Shown: positions 1 through 11,137 of the stretch, one piece after another | Numbering within the stretch: the stretch's first letter is position 1 | How the letters are laid out: each line of letters starts with the position of its first letter | NCBI GenBank assembly: GCA_907163375.1 | Contig: CAJQUW010008635.1 | Location: 274,002-338,001, forward strand | Source of the DNA: Prostheceraeus crozeri | Lineage: Eukaryota > Platyhelminthes > Polycladida > Euryleptidae | DNA: 64,000 nucleotides | Reading direction: 5' to 3' | Program-made: the position numbers and the translations under genes | The notes under the pieces: generated by a model | Databases searched by the model: none | Told to the model about the DNA's origin: nothing | The model's input: only the letters and a program-made list of their open reading frames with translations

Positions 1-342
1 ATCTGAAGTATACATGTAGAAGATGCGTACACTAATAATACTGTTTGCGTCACTGTTTAGTTTTATGATAATCTGTACCTGTTCAGTTTTACTGAATTCA
101 ATTTTAGGACGTTACGGTATATCAAAATGTGGGATATCAAAATGTGGGATATCAAAATTCGGGATTAGCGAAAATGAATATGAAAGCGAAGATTAAATTA
201 TCGATAATATTACATGCGACTATGATTATACTATTTATGATTATTATATTTCTTTGCGTTGAATATGCATAATCTTCGTGGTAGGCCAAAAAATTTATTA
301 ATTTTTGTACCCCCCCTTTTCAAAATCCTGGATACGCCCCTG
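1..342. mobile_element. Right end of a hAT-type DNA transposon (partial)
   Basis: Read on the minus strand from 342, the sequence begins CAGGGGCGTATCCAGGATTT followed by a G run. This resembles the terminal inverted repeats of many hAT elements (CAGGGGCG... start). The 8 bases after the end (gctatcac) would be one copy of the target duplication. The other terminus is not in the window, so the left extent is unknown and may lie upstream. No transposase coding is visible in this piece. The assignment rests on the terminus alone. Confidence 0.45.
118..165. repeat. Short tandem repeat, 16-nt unit
   Basis: About three copies of a unit reading gggatatcaaaatgtg lie head to tail; the last copy is slightly diverged. 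No gene overlaps it. Confidence 0.8.
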
Positions 343-3300
343 GCTATCACATGAGAAATACAAATGAAATGAGAAGAAACTCCTTTTGACTTCAATTATT
401 AAATACATTTGACTCAACGTTGTGACTTAATTTAGTTAAAATCAAAACAGCTAATTCAAAAATATACCCATTTAAAAAAAACATGAGCCATTTTTCAAAA
501 AGTCTTTGTTCCAATTGTGCAAAAAGTTTTTATGATGCATGATTTCTTTAAAGCTTTCTTTGTCCACAAGTATTTGTTCCACTATTTCCACTATTAATCT
601 GTCGTAGATTCTGAGCGTTTTATCTACGAGTGGTTTATATCTCATATCTATCTACAAAGGAAAACATGCACACAAAATAGGACAATGCTATGGAATCGAT
701 AAATAAAAGATACTTATGCGCAACTAGTGCAAAGTATCCAATCTATATAATCTATAATATATTGCATTTTAGAGGTCATGTACGCGCCTTCGGACCTCCA
801 TATTGGTCCCTATAAACCACATTGTCCCACTTTCGGGAGATAAATTATCGAAATCTACGAGCATCAAAGCTTCTTAGCCGAAGGCGAGGTGAATTCACAG
901 CAGCCTTTGATTGGAGCAGATTGGACATTTATCTCAATGAGATCATTATGGGATAAAGTTATTTTGCCATTCCATAGCTGCATTGTCTGACTTTGTAGAT
1001 ATATACACGCTTTCCAATTGCCGTAGATAGGCCTAAATATAATCTACAGTAGATTTAATGCTCAGAATGATGCAGATTAATGACATATTTCAAGGGAAGA
1101 GTGGAATGTTCCACGAAGGAGGAAATTATTTTTCTTAATGGAAAATATTAATTTGCAACCTGGTGACGACTTCTATGTTATGCGACATGCATTATAACAG
1201 ATAATGCATAGATTTCTCATGTCATTAGTTTCCATACTAACTTCGAGTCATCGATCTCAGTCATTATACCAAAATAAAGATTTAAAATATGCATTATGAA
1301 TGTTTTTTTACCATTTTCTATTATCCTTTCTTTATAACCTGATGTACACGTATATATAAATACAAGTTCTCCGCTCACTCTTATGCTTTAACAATCACGT
1401 TAACAATGTTGTGAAATATGATTGATTGAGTCGTAAACTAGTTGTTTTGAATTGTACAGGTTTTCCTTTCAGTCTCAAAGTTGAATCTGTGGAATTCTTT
1501 TATCAGTAGACCTTCTGTTGAAGGAAGGCGATCCGGAAGAAATAGCAAATTTACATTTTGTTGTGCTTTCAATTAAAATTAAATAAAATTTAAAGAATGA
1601 ATAAAAAACAAGTTTTACTCCCATTATCAGACTTCATTTTCCAAAATTCATCAAAGAAACTCTATCACTTCATCAATGATATCAGTGATGAAATGCTTGT
1701 ATGGTATATCTTGTGAAATTTTGAAGTTGAATTGCCGTCAATTACAGATGTATCGTATTTTATCGTGATCTAGGAAGTGAACTTCTAAATTCTACTCGGA
1801 CAACTTACCACGAATTGTAGATATGTCAAGGATCACTGTACTTTATATTTCTCATCGATGCTATACTTTCCAAGAGAAAATATAGTACTGCTTTCAAATG
1901 ACAAACATGCTTTAAGTCAGACAGTACCTCACTCTAATACCTTAAGAAAATAAAGCTTTTATCCTATCAAAGTATTCGAAATAAGTATTCTATCTAATAA
2001 GTTGACTTTTCATCTATAGACAATCCAAAGAGCCTATATGAGACAGGTACGCAATTACAATATTAATTGAAAGTCTGCTCTCTTTTTCGATTGAGGATGC
2101 AACTCAGAAATCCAAATGGGGCAGTAATAAAATTTGAATAGCTTACTCCTTACATCCTATAGCAACTATGCTTTGCATCCCTAATAGGCGTGTATGTTAA
2201 AGAAAAAAATGCGAGTCAGAGCCAAAGATAAACATGTTTTGACGTTCAGAACATAAAGACGTTTTGCATTCGCGAAACTGTCTTAGAAAAAAGCCCGAAA
2301 TTTTTTACCCGAGGTAAATTTGCCGCACAGGCTGTTGGCAAGTTTTTGGGGTGGCGAAACATGTCCCGCACCATATTCGAATGAAAGAAGCAAAAATTAA
2401 AATTATTTTCAGCCATTTAAAATGTGTCCTAGAAAGCGACAGAATACCTTACAATCTGTTGAATTTCTGAAATAGGGCCTACCAGCTAAACTCTTTATAA
2501 TTAAATCATTCATGATTCTTAAAATAATTTTTTGATAAAAGCATATTTTTATTCTTTTGCTTCCTTTTCTGTTTATTTTAAAACCTTGTTATTCCAGATA
2601 ACTACCAAAAAATCTTTTGGAAATGAAATAAAATAGAAATCTGCACACACGCAATGTTCCATTTATATCCGTTCAAATGACATCACAATTGCTTGACCAC
2701 ATTAGTTATACACTTGTTGATTAATGCAATTCCTACACTTCATTACCGCATGTGTATCCGTTAGATCAAGTCTGCCTCAATCTTATGCAATGGTAATATC
2801 CTTCATAAGCTATTGTGCAACATGACTTTATCTGAACATGTAAGTAGACTATTCCGCAATGTTATGCATCGAAGTAATAGTGGAACTTCCGATTTATTAG
2901 TAATTTTTAGATGCGATTGCGTCGGTCTTACAGTTTAATCGGTTATTTGATTTTCCCAGTGCGGGTACGAATTTCAAGTTAGTAGTTCACCTAGCTAACC
3001 AAAATTTGTTTTCAAATTCTCTCATTTGAAAGTCAAATTTATGATTTTCAAATGCATCACACCATTGAAAAATCGGATGATCGAGCTTAACCGCTAAAAG
3101 TCATTTGATAAACTTCTACTAAATGCATTGCTCTGCTGTGTAGTAGACCATGGTTAAATTGCAATTTGGAAGCACCATATTCGGTCAATCTACACTCAAC
3201 AATGTGATTGCATCATCACCGCTGTTCTACAATAAATATCGGCCTATATGTTTCGACCAACTTTTGTATTGCGTTAATACAGCAATGCAATCAGAGACAT

Positions 3301-3414
3301 GCATCACATCAAGTGTATCAGCAGAGCTGTCAACAATTGAAACAAGCCTGAGCGTCAAGTGGAGCAAGGTGTGTAATTTGTTCGGTATCCTCTTCGCTTA
3401 CAAGGTGTGTCGCA
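343..3414. other. Non-coding, AT-rich stretch
   Basis: I see no credible coding region, RNA gene or complete element here. Open frames are short and lack recognisable domains. The position is upstream of the CpG-rich tract at 3.4 kb, so it may be the distal 5' flank of the bZIP gene. Confidence 0.5.
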
Positions 3415-3900
3415 AATAGTCAGTGTTTGCGCGCGCTAGCGTTGGTTTTCTGAGCGTGCGTATAGCGTGCGTGTACCGTTCTTTCGTTCCGTTTGCCTCA
3501 ACTAGCGACGGGCAATCATGAGGGGGAACGCATATTCCGGCAATAGTGCGCAACACCGATGACGCTGTCATGATTGCATCAGACTTTTATTGGATATTAT
3601 ACTATTCTTCAGAGTTTTGTGACTGTTTCTAGCCAATCTCAACGAATGAATCGAGTATGATACTTGGTAGTATTACCTTATTTCTTTAGAGCCACGACAG
3701 CCACCAGCACAGATCTTACAGTACTTGTCTAAAATATCTAAAAGCTTAGACTGTCACAGCAAGGTTGTCGAGTGGTAGCTATTGCACAATCTTGTACAAG
3801 ATTGGACAAACGTCGAGTTACGCGTGGGACGTCCGTTGTTACCGCCGGGTTTGTTGCGCCAGTGGTCGATCATAATTCGGCATAATCCTGCGAGCTCCAG
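3415..3900 (+). promoter_or_regulatory. CpG-rich promoter-like tract
   Basis: In a window where CpG is otherwise scarce, this stretch is dense in CpG, especially 3428-3530 (runs such as gcgcgcgctagcg and cgtgcgtatagcgtgcgtg) and 3810-3900. It lies directly upstream of a consensus splice donor at 3941, in the same orientation as the bZIP coding exon. No TATA box is obvious. I infer a CpG-type promoter for the bZIP gene; nothing in the sequence fixes the transcription start. Confidence 0.4.
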
Positions 3901-3940
3901 CACGTCATAGCTATAGTTTAGTTAAAGCTAGTGGACGGAG
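3700..3940 (+). other. Candidate non-coding first exon of the bZIP gene (start approximate)
   Basis: The sequence ends at 3940 in GACGGAG followed by GTAAGT (3941-3946), a near-perfect 5' splice site, immediately downstream of CpG-rich DNA. The bZIP coding exon at 17514 is preceded by an excellent acceptor and begins only 11 nt before its ATG, so a separate upstream exon is expected. The exon start is not visible; 3700 is a guess. The link to 17514 is inference and spans 13.6 kb; other exons could lie between. Confidence 0.35.
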
Positions 3941-4002
3941 GTAAGTCAGATTACACATTCAGACTAGTGTAACCCATCTCTCGCTATTTGTTTGTTTGTA
4001 AG

Positions 4003-4476
4003 GTTACGTACAGTTATAATGCTCTGAATTTGATTGTAGTGTCATCCTTACACAATCCATGCATTACCTCAATATCACACAATATTACGAGATAATAACC
4101 TCTAAGAACTGACCATGTAATATAAGCTAATGATCTATATATAAATCAACACCTTCAGGATTGAATAACGAATGCAACATAGAGGAAATATGCTGTTGAA
4201 TTCTTTTGTTGGCATAATTCTGTTTTCAAAATCGATATCAATAATTTGATTCAATAAGGGAAACGAAACATTTAAATGATTTGGTAGATTTACAGTTAGA
4301 ATCTAAGAATTTGTTCTGTATTGCTCCATATTACATAAGAGTTTCTCCTGTGACAAATGTTACGTATCAGCATTTAGGTGGGATAGTTACGATATCAGGG
4401 TATGTGCAGATAGCCTATATAGTTGAAATTGAGTAACGTAGAATGATTCCTGCTTTTCAATGCTTATCACGTAACA
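4003..4476. promoter_or_regulatory. Cluster of D-box-like (PAR/NFIL3 bZIP) sites
   Basis: PAR and NFIL3 bZIP proteins bind RTTAYGTAAY. Near matches occur at 4003-4011 (GTTACGTAC), 4329-4338 (ATTACATAAG), 4359-4368 (GTTACGTATC) and, on the minus strand, 4467-4476 (GTTACGTGAT). None is a perfect consensus. Their position just inside the proposed first intron of a bZIP gene of this class suggests possible autoregulation, which is inference. Confidence 0.3.
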
Positions 4477-7254
4477 CGGACTTTTCGCTGTTATTGAGTG
4501 ATTGTCATATTTGAGCCTTAGGGCCAAAGGTCGCTACTTCATCCTATCATCCACTTCTGCTCGGGGAAAAACGGGAAATTATTGAACAGCTTCGACTGAC
4601 ATTCGAGACACGGACGTTGAATTGCGTCATAGCAGCACACCCGCAGCTCTTGATTAGGGCAGCCTGACTTTCGTTGAATTTATTCAGTTTGCGGCGTTCA
4701 CAGGCAGATTTCAGTGAAGTGAATATATCTCGGAAGTTCCTGAACTGTTCGTCCTCAACCATATCAGTCATCCATTACTGTTCTAGACCATCAGTTTCTT
4801 GTGATTTTTTTCTTTAACCTGCGATAACCATCAGAAGACAATACTTTAAAATGATGGATATTCATACCAATGTCAGTTGTATGTAAGTACAAATGATAAG
4901 TAATATTTTCAAATGCAAGTCAATGTACCCAACTGATAAGTTGCATAGAGAATTGAGATTTCTGCTGAGGGTTAGCTCATTCAATATTCAAAATGATCGT
5001 TCTTACACTGAGTTTATTAATTTTTTTCAGAGACTACTTCCAGCCAAAAAGAAATAGAAAAAAGATCAAAAAGCAAAATTATCATCAGAGTAGGATGGTA
5101 ACTGCAGACAGAAATGATCTTAGTTGACATCAAGAAGTTTACATCAATTATTCTAAAGGTTATCTAAATTTCAACTGATTTCTGCCACAAATTAGTAGGC
5201 GATAAATGTCTCATTGTGGTTCATAATTAGGCCTATATCCACTTCACAACTATGGTTGAACACCAAATTATAGCGAGACATTGCTTTTTGCATGATCGCT
5301 TTTTTGAATTTTGGTTGCAGCCTACGTGAGAAATTTATTATTTCCTTGCCGACAAAATTGACGATGTGATAGACTGAAAACCTTACTGAGATGAACATTC
5401 TATTCAAATATATATCGTTATGTTATCTGCATGTAGTTTTACCAATGGACTGATAATTTCAATCAGATATCGTGCATAGTATACATGACGTATTAACCCT
5501 TGGATGCATTTGAAAAACCAGTAGGCATTCTTCTAGTTTTTAGGCTCAGGCAACAACGACAAATTTATAATAAAATATATTTACTTGAATTCCAAACTCC
5601 GAGTGATTTTCAGGATTTTAAACTACGGTCGAGCTCAGAATGTCTTTTTTAGACCTTAGGAGTCAGTCAGTCAGACGCTTTCGACTGGCGTCCAGCTTGG
5701 ATTGCGGCAAATTTTCAATTAAACAATTACGAAATTTTTGCTTCATTTTGTCGGCTTTGAAGCTGGAATTTTGCATATATATTGAAATGCTATTTTTTTT
5801 ATTTTTTTTTGTTTGTAATGATCGGAATTACATAAAATATACAGAACATAGAAAATATACTTAAAATTGTAATTGGGAACTTGAAAATTATGAATTAATT
5901 TGCAAGCTTTCGACAGTTAAGTTGCTGAAATTGGGCGAGCAAAATTTTTAAAATTTCTTTATCTTCCCGCTGAGAGTTGGAAATTTCACAATCATGTGAC
6001 ACAAGATGTCGATTAAATTCTGCTCATTCGATTCTGATTTATGTAATGTGTATTTAAGACAGAACTGTTTTCCTGTCACTGTGAGCTCCTTAAAAATATT
6101 TGAGTTAAGACATAGTACATTTTAATGCTGCAACTGAAAGGAGCTATAACCCATTTTAGACGAAATGTTGATACATGCGCGATATTACTTTTTTAGTTCA
6201 GGATGATGCTGTGACATTTTAATAAATGGTCCTTCTATGCGCAACCTAGAATTATATAGCGTATGGCCAATTTTTGAGATTATGTTTATGGACACTATTA
6301 TCAAAATTCAAAGAATCTTCTGAAGGTTGATGCCTTATTTGATGAATTCGAAATCACAGATAATCGAAAACAAAAGTGAACACATCACATGTTGACAGCT
6401 GACACTTTATCAGAAAACTGAATAGCGATATCAAATACATTATTATAGACCTATCAACTCAGAATAGAAAAAATTAATTCATTTTTGCTGTATTCATTTC
6501 AATTTATTTTATTCAGCGTATTTTATTATTCTGTGCCGATTTGTCTGATTCATTAAGGTGCTAGTTTTATACCCTTACTTAATACATCCTGATACAAAGT
6601 TTTGTCATTTCTCCATGCACACTTAGAAATCACAAGAATTTTGTTGAAATTTACACGAGATGTCATGTGAGTCTATGGGTGCAACAGATTAAAACATTAA
6701 TACCAGAAGTCATGGAATTACTAGGTGCAAATTGGCAATATTTAAACATATATTCGATTTTGTCAAAAAATATTGCCACATGTAATTTAGCGAGGCGCAA
6801 ATAAAGCCACCGTGTATTGATAGTGAGGTCCATAAACTAGATTTATTGGTGTAAAATCCAATTTTTGCTGTCGTTGAATCTGAAATCAACTGTAATGTAA
6901 TTAATCAGTGGTCAGAAATGGAAAGTGCGAATGAAGGGACCGAAAAAGATAATCTGAAGGACATGGAAAATAGCAAGGGAGTTTGTGTATCATTTTTTTA
7001 ATTTGATATGCGCTTGACAGGTGAAATGGTGAAGCATAGGGTGATTACCACAAAATCAAGTCGATATTAATTGTAAAATATTTTTGAATGCTTATCGACT
7101 ATCTAATGTTTGCATCAGTTTTTCATCAAGTTTTTATCAAAGCGCCCTAAGCTCCTTTGGAAGTTAGCTTTGTGAAATGCTAACAATGGAAAACAACAAG
7201 CAAACAGACAAATTTTTTGAACAACAGGTTCTTTAAATCAGGGAATTTCAAAAA

Positions 7255-7375
7255 TTAATAGCAATTGATTTTGGCTATGATTAAGGCAATTAATTAGTAG
7301 AAATTGCAGCAGGAAGCAATCAAATAATTGCAATTATTCGATGAAAGCAATTAATGAAGTGCAATTATCCATCGT
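7255..7375. repeat. Iterated GCAATTA/TAATTA-rich patch
   Basis: Within about 120 nt, variants of gcaatta and caattaat recur five or six times, on an irregular spacing. They resemble homeodomain core sites (TAATTA) or a decayed short tandem repeat. No gene overlaps it. Confidence 0.35.
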
Positions 7376-8475
7376 CACCCTTTTTATTTACTAATTTTTG
7401 ATTTTGAACATTTTACTTTGGCGTTTCACTTTAACGAATATAACTACATGTAAATACTGGTAGTTTTTGCATACTTAAGTTCATAGATCATAATTACAGT
7501 AAAAATTAATGATTGAAACAAGTGACGGAATAATCACACGTCCACAAAAGAGAACTACATTAATCAAGAATTGCCGTATTATTAGAGATGCTAAACAAGT
7601 TATGCACCAAATTGTTTCTGATCAGAATCCTGAAAGTTATAGTTTCTTAATATGTTGTGCTTAGTAAGCTTAGTATTTACATAAATCAGTGAAGGTGCAA
7701 TGTTTGTCTTGCGATGTAAAGTAGTGACGGCATTGCAAGTAGAGCAGCCAATGAAGCGCTTTTTCGATAACAAATCAATCAGTCAATTGTAATTTTTCGA
7801 AAGCAGCAATCAATTCATTTTGACTTTTTTGATTCTGCTAATTCGACTAATTCTGCTCTTTTTTGATAAAGTATACTTTTCTCCGTAGGAAGATACTTCG
7901 ATAGTTTAGGACACATGCAGTCACGTGTAATCAATCTCTTATTACTTAACTGCAAGCATGATAAAATATTCAAGAAGAAATATCAGAAATTGTGATTTTC
8001 TGGTGACAGATCTTTTGTCATCCGTGTAATTTGAGAAGTTCATTTTGACGAAATATATTCGGTGATTTTCGGCGCATGACTTCTTTGAAATTAAATTCAG
8101 ATTCATTTGAACATAAGTCGGCAGATTGATGAATTTTCTTCGTTTGTTTGTATTTCAGATTTTTACACTTAAATTTCAATTGTGCGACTTAAAACTAGCA
8201 TCGACGTTCGCATCAGCTGTTCGAAACAAATTTTCTGTGCAGATTTCTAGAAAAAGATTTGGGCCTTGCACAGACACATTTTTGTCATTGGGACTTAAAG
8301 CGGTCATTTTCACCACTGTGTATTTTCAACAGCCATTGCTCATCTTAACTTGTTAAGTACTAGATAGATTTATTTCTAAGTTAGGTTTATTTTTTTATTA
8401 TTTTTATTATTTTTTTAGATGTACTAAGTTAGATCTATTTCCTGCTGAAGTGGACATCAACGATATTGTCTTTAT

Positions 8476-8545
8476 GTTGACGGAGGGAAAACCACGGTTC
8501 GACGATGATACGACATTGTTGAACTGTGGTTTTCCCTCCGTCAAC
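8476..8545. repeat. Long-stem hairpin (25-bp arms, 20-nt loop)
   Basis: Arms 8476-8500 and 8521-8545 are complementary with a single mismatch. Pairing resumes outside them (tgtct at about 8467 with agaca at about 8549). The size and loop resemble a microRNA precursor, but a small fold-back repeat is equally possible. No homology to a known microRNA is recognised. Confidence 0.6.
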
Positions 8546-9588
8546 TTAGACAAAGCAAACAGAAGCCACGTGTTCAATCTTTAAAGAAATCAGCGACATG
8601 TGCAAATCATTCGATGTCTATTTCCAACATGGTCGTCGCCAGGATTTTTCGATGGAAAGGCCAGTCTCGATAAAATTATCTCATGACAAATGTATTTTGT
8701 CCGTCATTTTCTTTCTCATGTTTCCTAGCATTCAAACAGACGTTTAACAGAAGATTTTTTAGTCCCTGGCTCCATGTTGATAAACAAGATGTCAGCGACG
8801 TATAGTTAATATGTCATTGCTCATCAGAAGCGCAAGGTAAAGGGCAATGAGTTGTAAAAAGAGAAATGCAACAAAATCCAATGGAAACATAACATGATCA
8901 AACGTCTAAATGTATCTGAGATCGATATCTTCCGTTTAGTCATGGAGATATGCAATCCGTGATTTGACGAAACATAATATTCTTGAATGCATTCATGCTG
9001 AATTTCCAACAGTTTCCATCTTCTCAACGTGAAATGGGAGACGCGTAAAATGATGCATTAAATAAGTGCTTCAAGTCTAGTAATTTATTTATACGGTATA
9101 TAATGTTGCATAGGGGCTGCATTATATTGTTATAATATTATAATTTTGGCAATTTGTCAATATAAGAGATACTTTTGACTAGTCACACGTAATTAGCTGC
9201 CGTGAATAAGGATTGTCTATCTATTCTATCTTTCACAATTGCCATCAAGGATCTGCAATGATAAAATGATATCATGAAAAATTTTTGTTCCATTATATTT
9301 TCTTATCATAAATTATTCGCATTTTGCATAGGAGCACTTGGATAGTTAAGATTCTGGATAATAAAGACCGCCGTTTTCTGGGATTAGCACTACATGTATG
9401 TAACGTTGAACTCATTAATAGCTGTCTTGATGTTTTTGAAATCTGGACTGTAATCTAAATATTTTTAATCTGTTTTCGTACTTAAAATACTGTTGGCCCA
9501 ACCAACTGCATACTGTAGGCACATTTGTAATTCGAGTGTATAAAGCTTAAATCATAACTTGCGAATCAATCAAGACGAATCAAATCAA

Positions 9589-9622
9589 CACTGAAAATAT
9601 TGATTTTACAATATTTTCAGTG
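9589..9622. repeat. Perfect 14-bp hairpin, 6-nt loop
   Basis: cactgaaaatattg (9589-9602) and its exact complement (9609-9622) flank the loop atttta. No gene lies nearby and no function is evident. Confidence 0.7.
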
Positions 9623-10577
9623 GATGTGCATTTATTTAGTAAATGGAGATCGATGAGTATTTAATAAATGCATGCGTGTTAGATTCCCGATACAAAATGC
9701 ACTCAACGTTACTTTAACCGATAGTGTGTCGTACATGTGCATGCACATACAACGCGACTTCTTTTGTCTTCTTCTCATTCTCATAATTGACTCAGAACTC
9801 ATCTGATACAGCTTTTCGTTTCATATTGCGAATATGTGTGTTCAATGAAGAGATGATGTGTCTTCGAAATAGGCCAATCTATAGCTGCATATGATTTTTT
9901 CTAAATCCTTCTTCAAGGCCGTAACGGCGAACCGCACTGCTTTAAGCATTCGTACTTTTCTAGTGACATTGTTGTAATCCTGTTGAAATCTGAATGTCGA
10001 TTTTATTACTTCATTTCAACCGTGATTTTGACTTTTATGACGGTGGGTGGGCTCTACTTTTGCTCAAAGCTATTGAGCTATGAAGGCACCTGGTTTCAGC
10101 CATGTGTCAGAGATTCACGGTCAAAAGAAATCTAATTCTACTACAATTGCTGTTTTTACATAACAGTTACCCGCACTTTTATCGCAGGCATGAGTATGAG
10201 AAGTATTTCGACTTGTGTGTCATTCTTAAGTCTGTAAGTGTTACCTAATATGTTAGTCAAACATTGGAAGTATACTCAAAGGGCTTTCATTACACATAAT
10301 TAGCATTGTATTATCACAGTCAGTCTTACGAAGTTCATTCTTCAATGAGAAAAATGAATAACTTGGACCTGAAGTTTCACGACAAAGGACTCTTGCAAGT
10401 TTGATAAGTATGTGCATTGAATTTAATGCGATTTTATGTTTTAAATTATTTTTTTGTGCTCAACTCAGTTTTTTTAGAAATTTAGAAATAAATTTGGAAA
10501 TTTCTATTTTAAATTTAAACATCATGCATGATGACCGATCATGGTTTTTGATTTGATGCGGAATCAGTTGAATCATC

Positions 10578-10850
10578 ATAAAGTTTGCTTGAAGACAATC
10601 CATGTTGTCCGAACTCCCGGGAAGGTCTCGAAGTGGAAAGCACATCTAAAGCAAACAGCGACGGGCCTTCGGGGGATAGTATAGTGAGGCTATTATACTC
10701 TTTTAGGATTTACTATCGACCGCAGAAGGCGTAGGACACCAAAGGCCCTTCGCTGTTTGGTTCAGAAATGGTATTGTGCCACTTTGTTACCTGAAATTTT
10801 CTTTCCCTGGAGTTCGGGCAACATGAATTGTCTTAATGCAAACTTTAGAT
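10578..10850. repeat. Large imperfect fold-back sequence
   Basis: The left part (about 10578-10676) and right part (about 10740-10850) are inverted copies of one another at roughly 80-85% where aligned. Examples are the segment around gaactcccgggaa against its mirror near 10805-10816, and caaacagcga at 10652 against tcgctgtttg at 10750. The loop folds further (gatagta 10675-10681 with tactatc 10712-10718). It could be a fold-back transposon or the source of a hairpin RNA. A short open frame on the minus strand (10460-10645) partly overlaps it and looks accidental. Confidence 0.6.
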
Positions 10851-11041
10851 TATCTCAATGCCTGGTCTATTGTGTGAATGATCAAAAAGAAAATATTTTC
10901 AGCCATTGGGCAGGTTATAATGCTAGTATGTGAGTTATTCTGCAATGGGGGACAGATTTAAATATTGTAAAACGGCGTAAAAAGGTCGTAAAAACGTCAT
11001 GATCCAATCAACTCGACTATCGAGCTGTATCATGCAGCAAC

Positions 11042-11137
11042 ACTGAGATCTGTGATCGGTAATGATATCATTTTAAGAATTTTATAAAATGATATAAAAT
11101 GATATCGTTTCATCATCGCCGATCTTTGACTGAGATC
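11042..11137. mobile_element. Tiny palindromic insertion with 9-bp direct flanks
   Basis: The 9-mer actgagatc occurs at 11042-11050 and 11129-11137. Between them lies an imperfect palindrome built from gatcgg...ccgatc and tgatatcatttta...taaaatgatatc. The layout is that of a miniature inverted-repeat element with a 9-bp target duplication, but the element is too short to assign to a family. Confidence 0.4.

Noticed and set aside
3150-3419. 89-residue frame just upstream of the CpG tract
   Set aside because: No domain or signal peptide, weak start context, and located in promoter-flank DNA.
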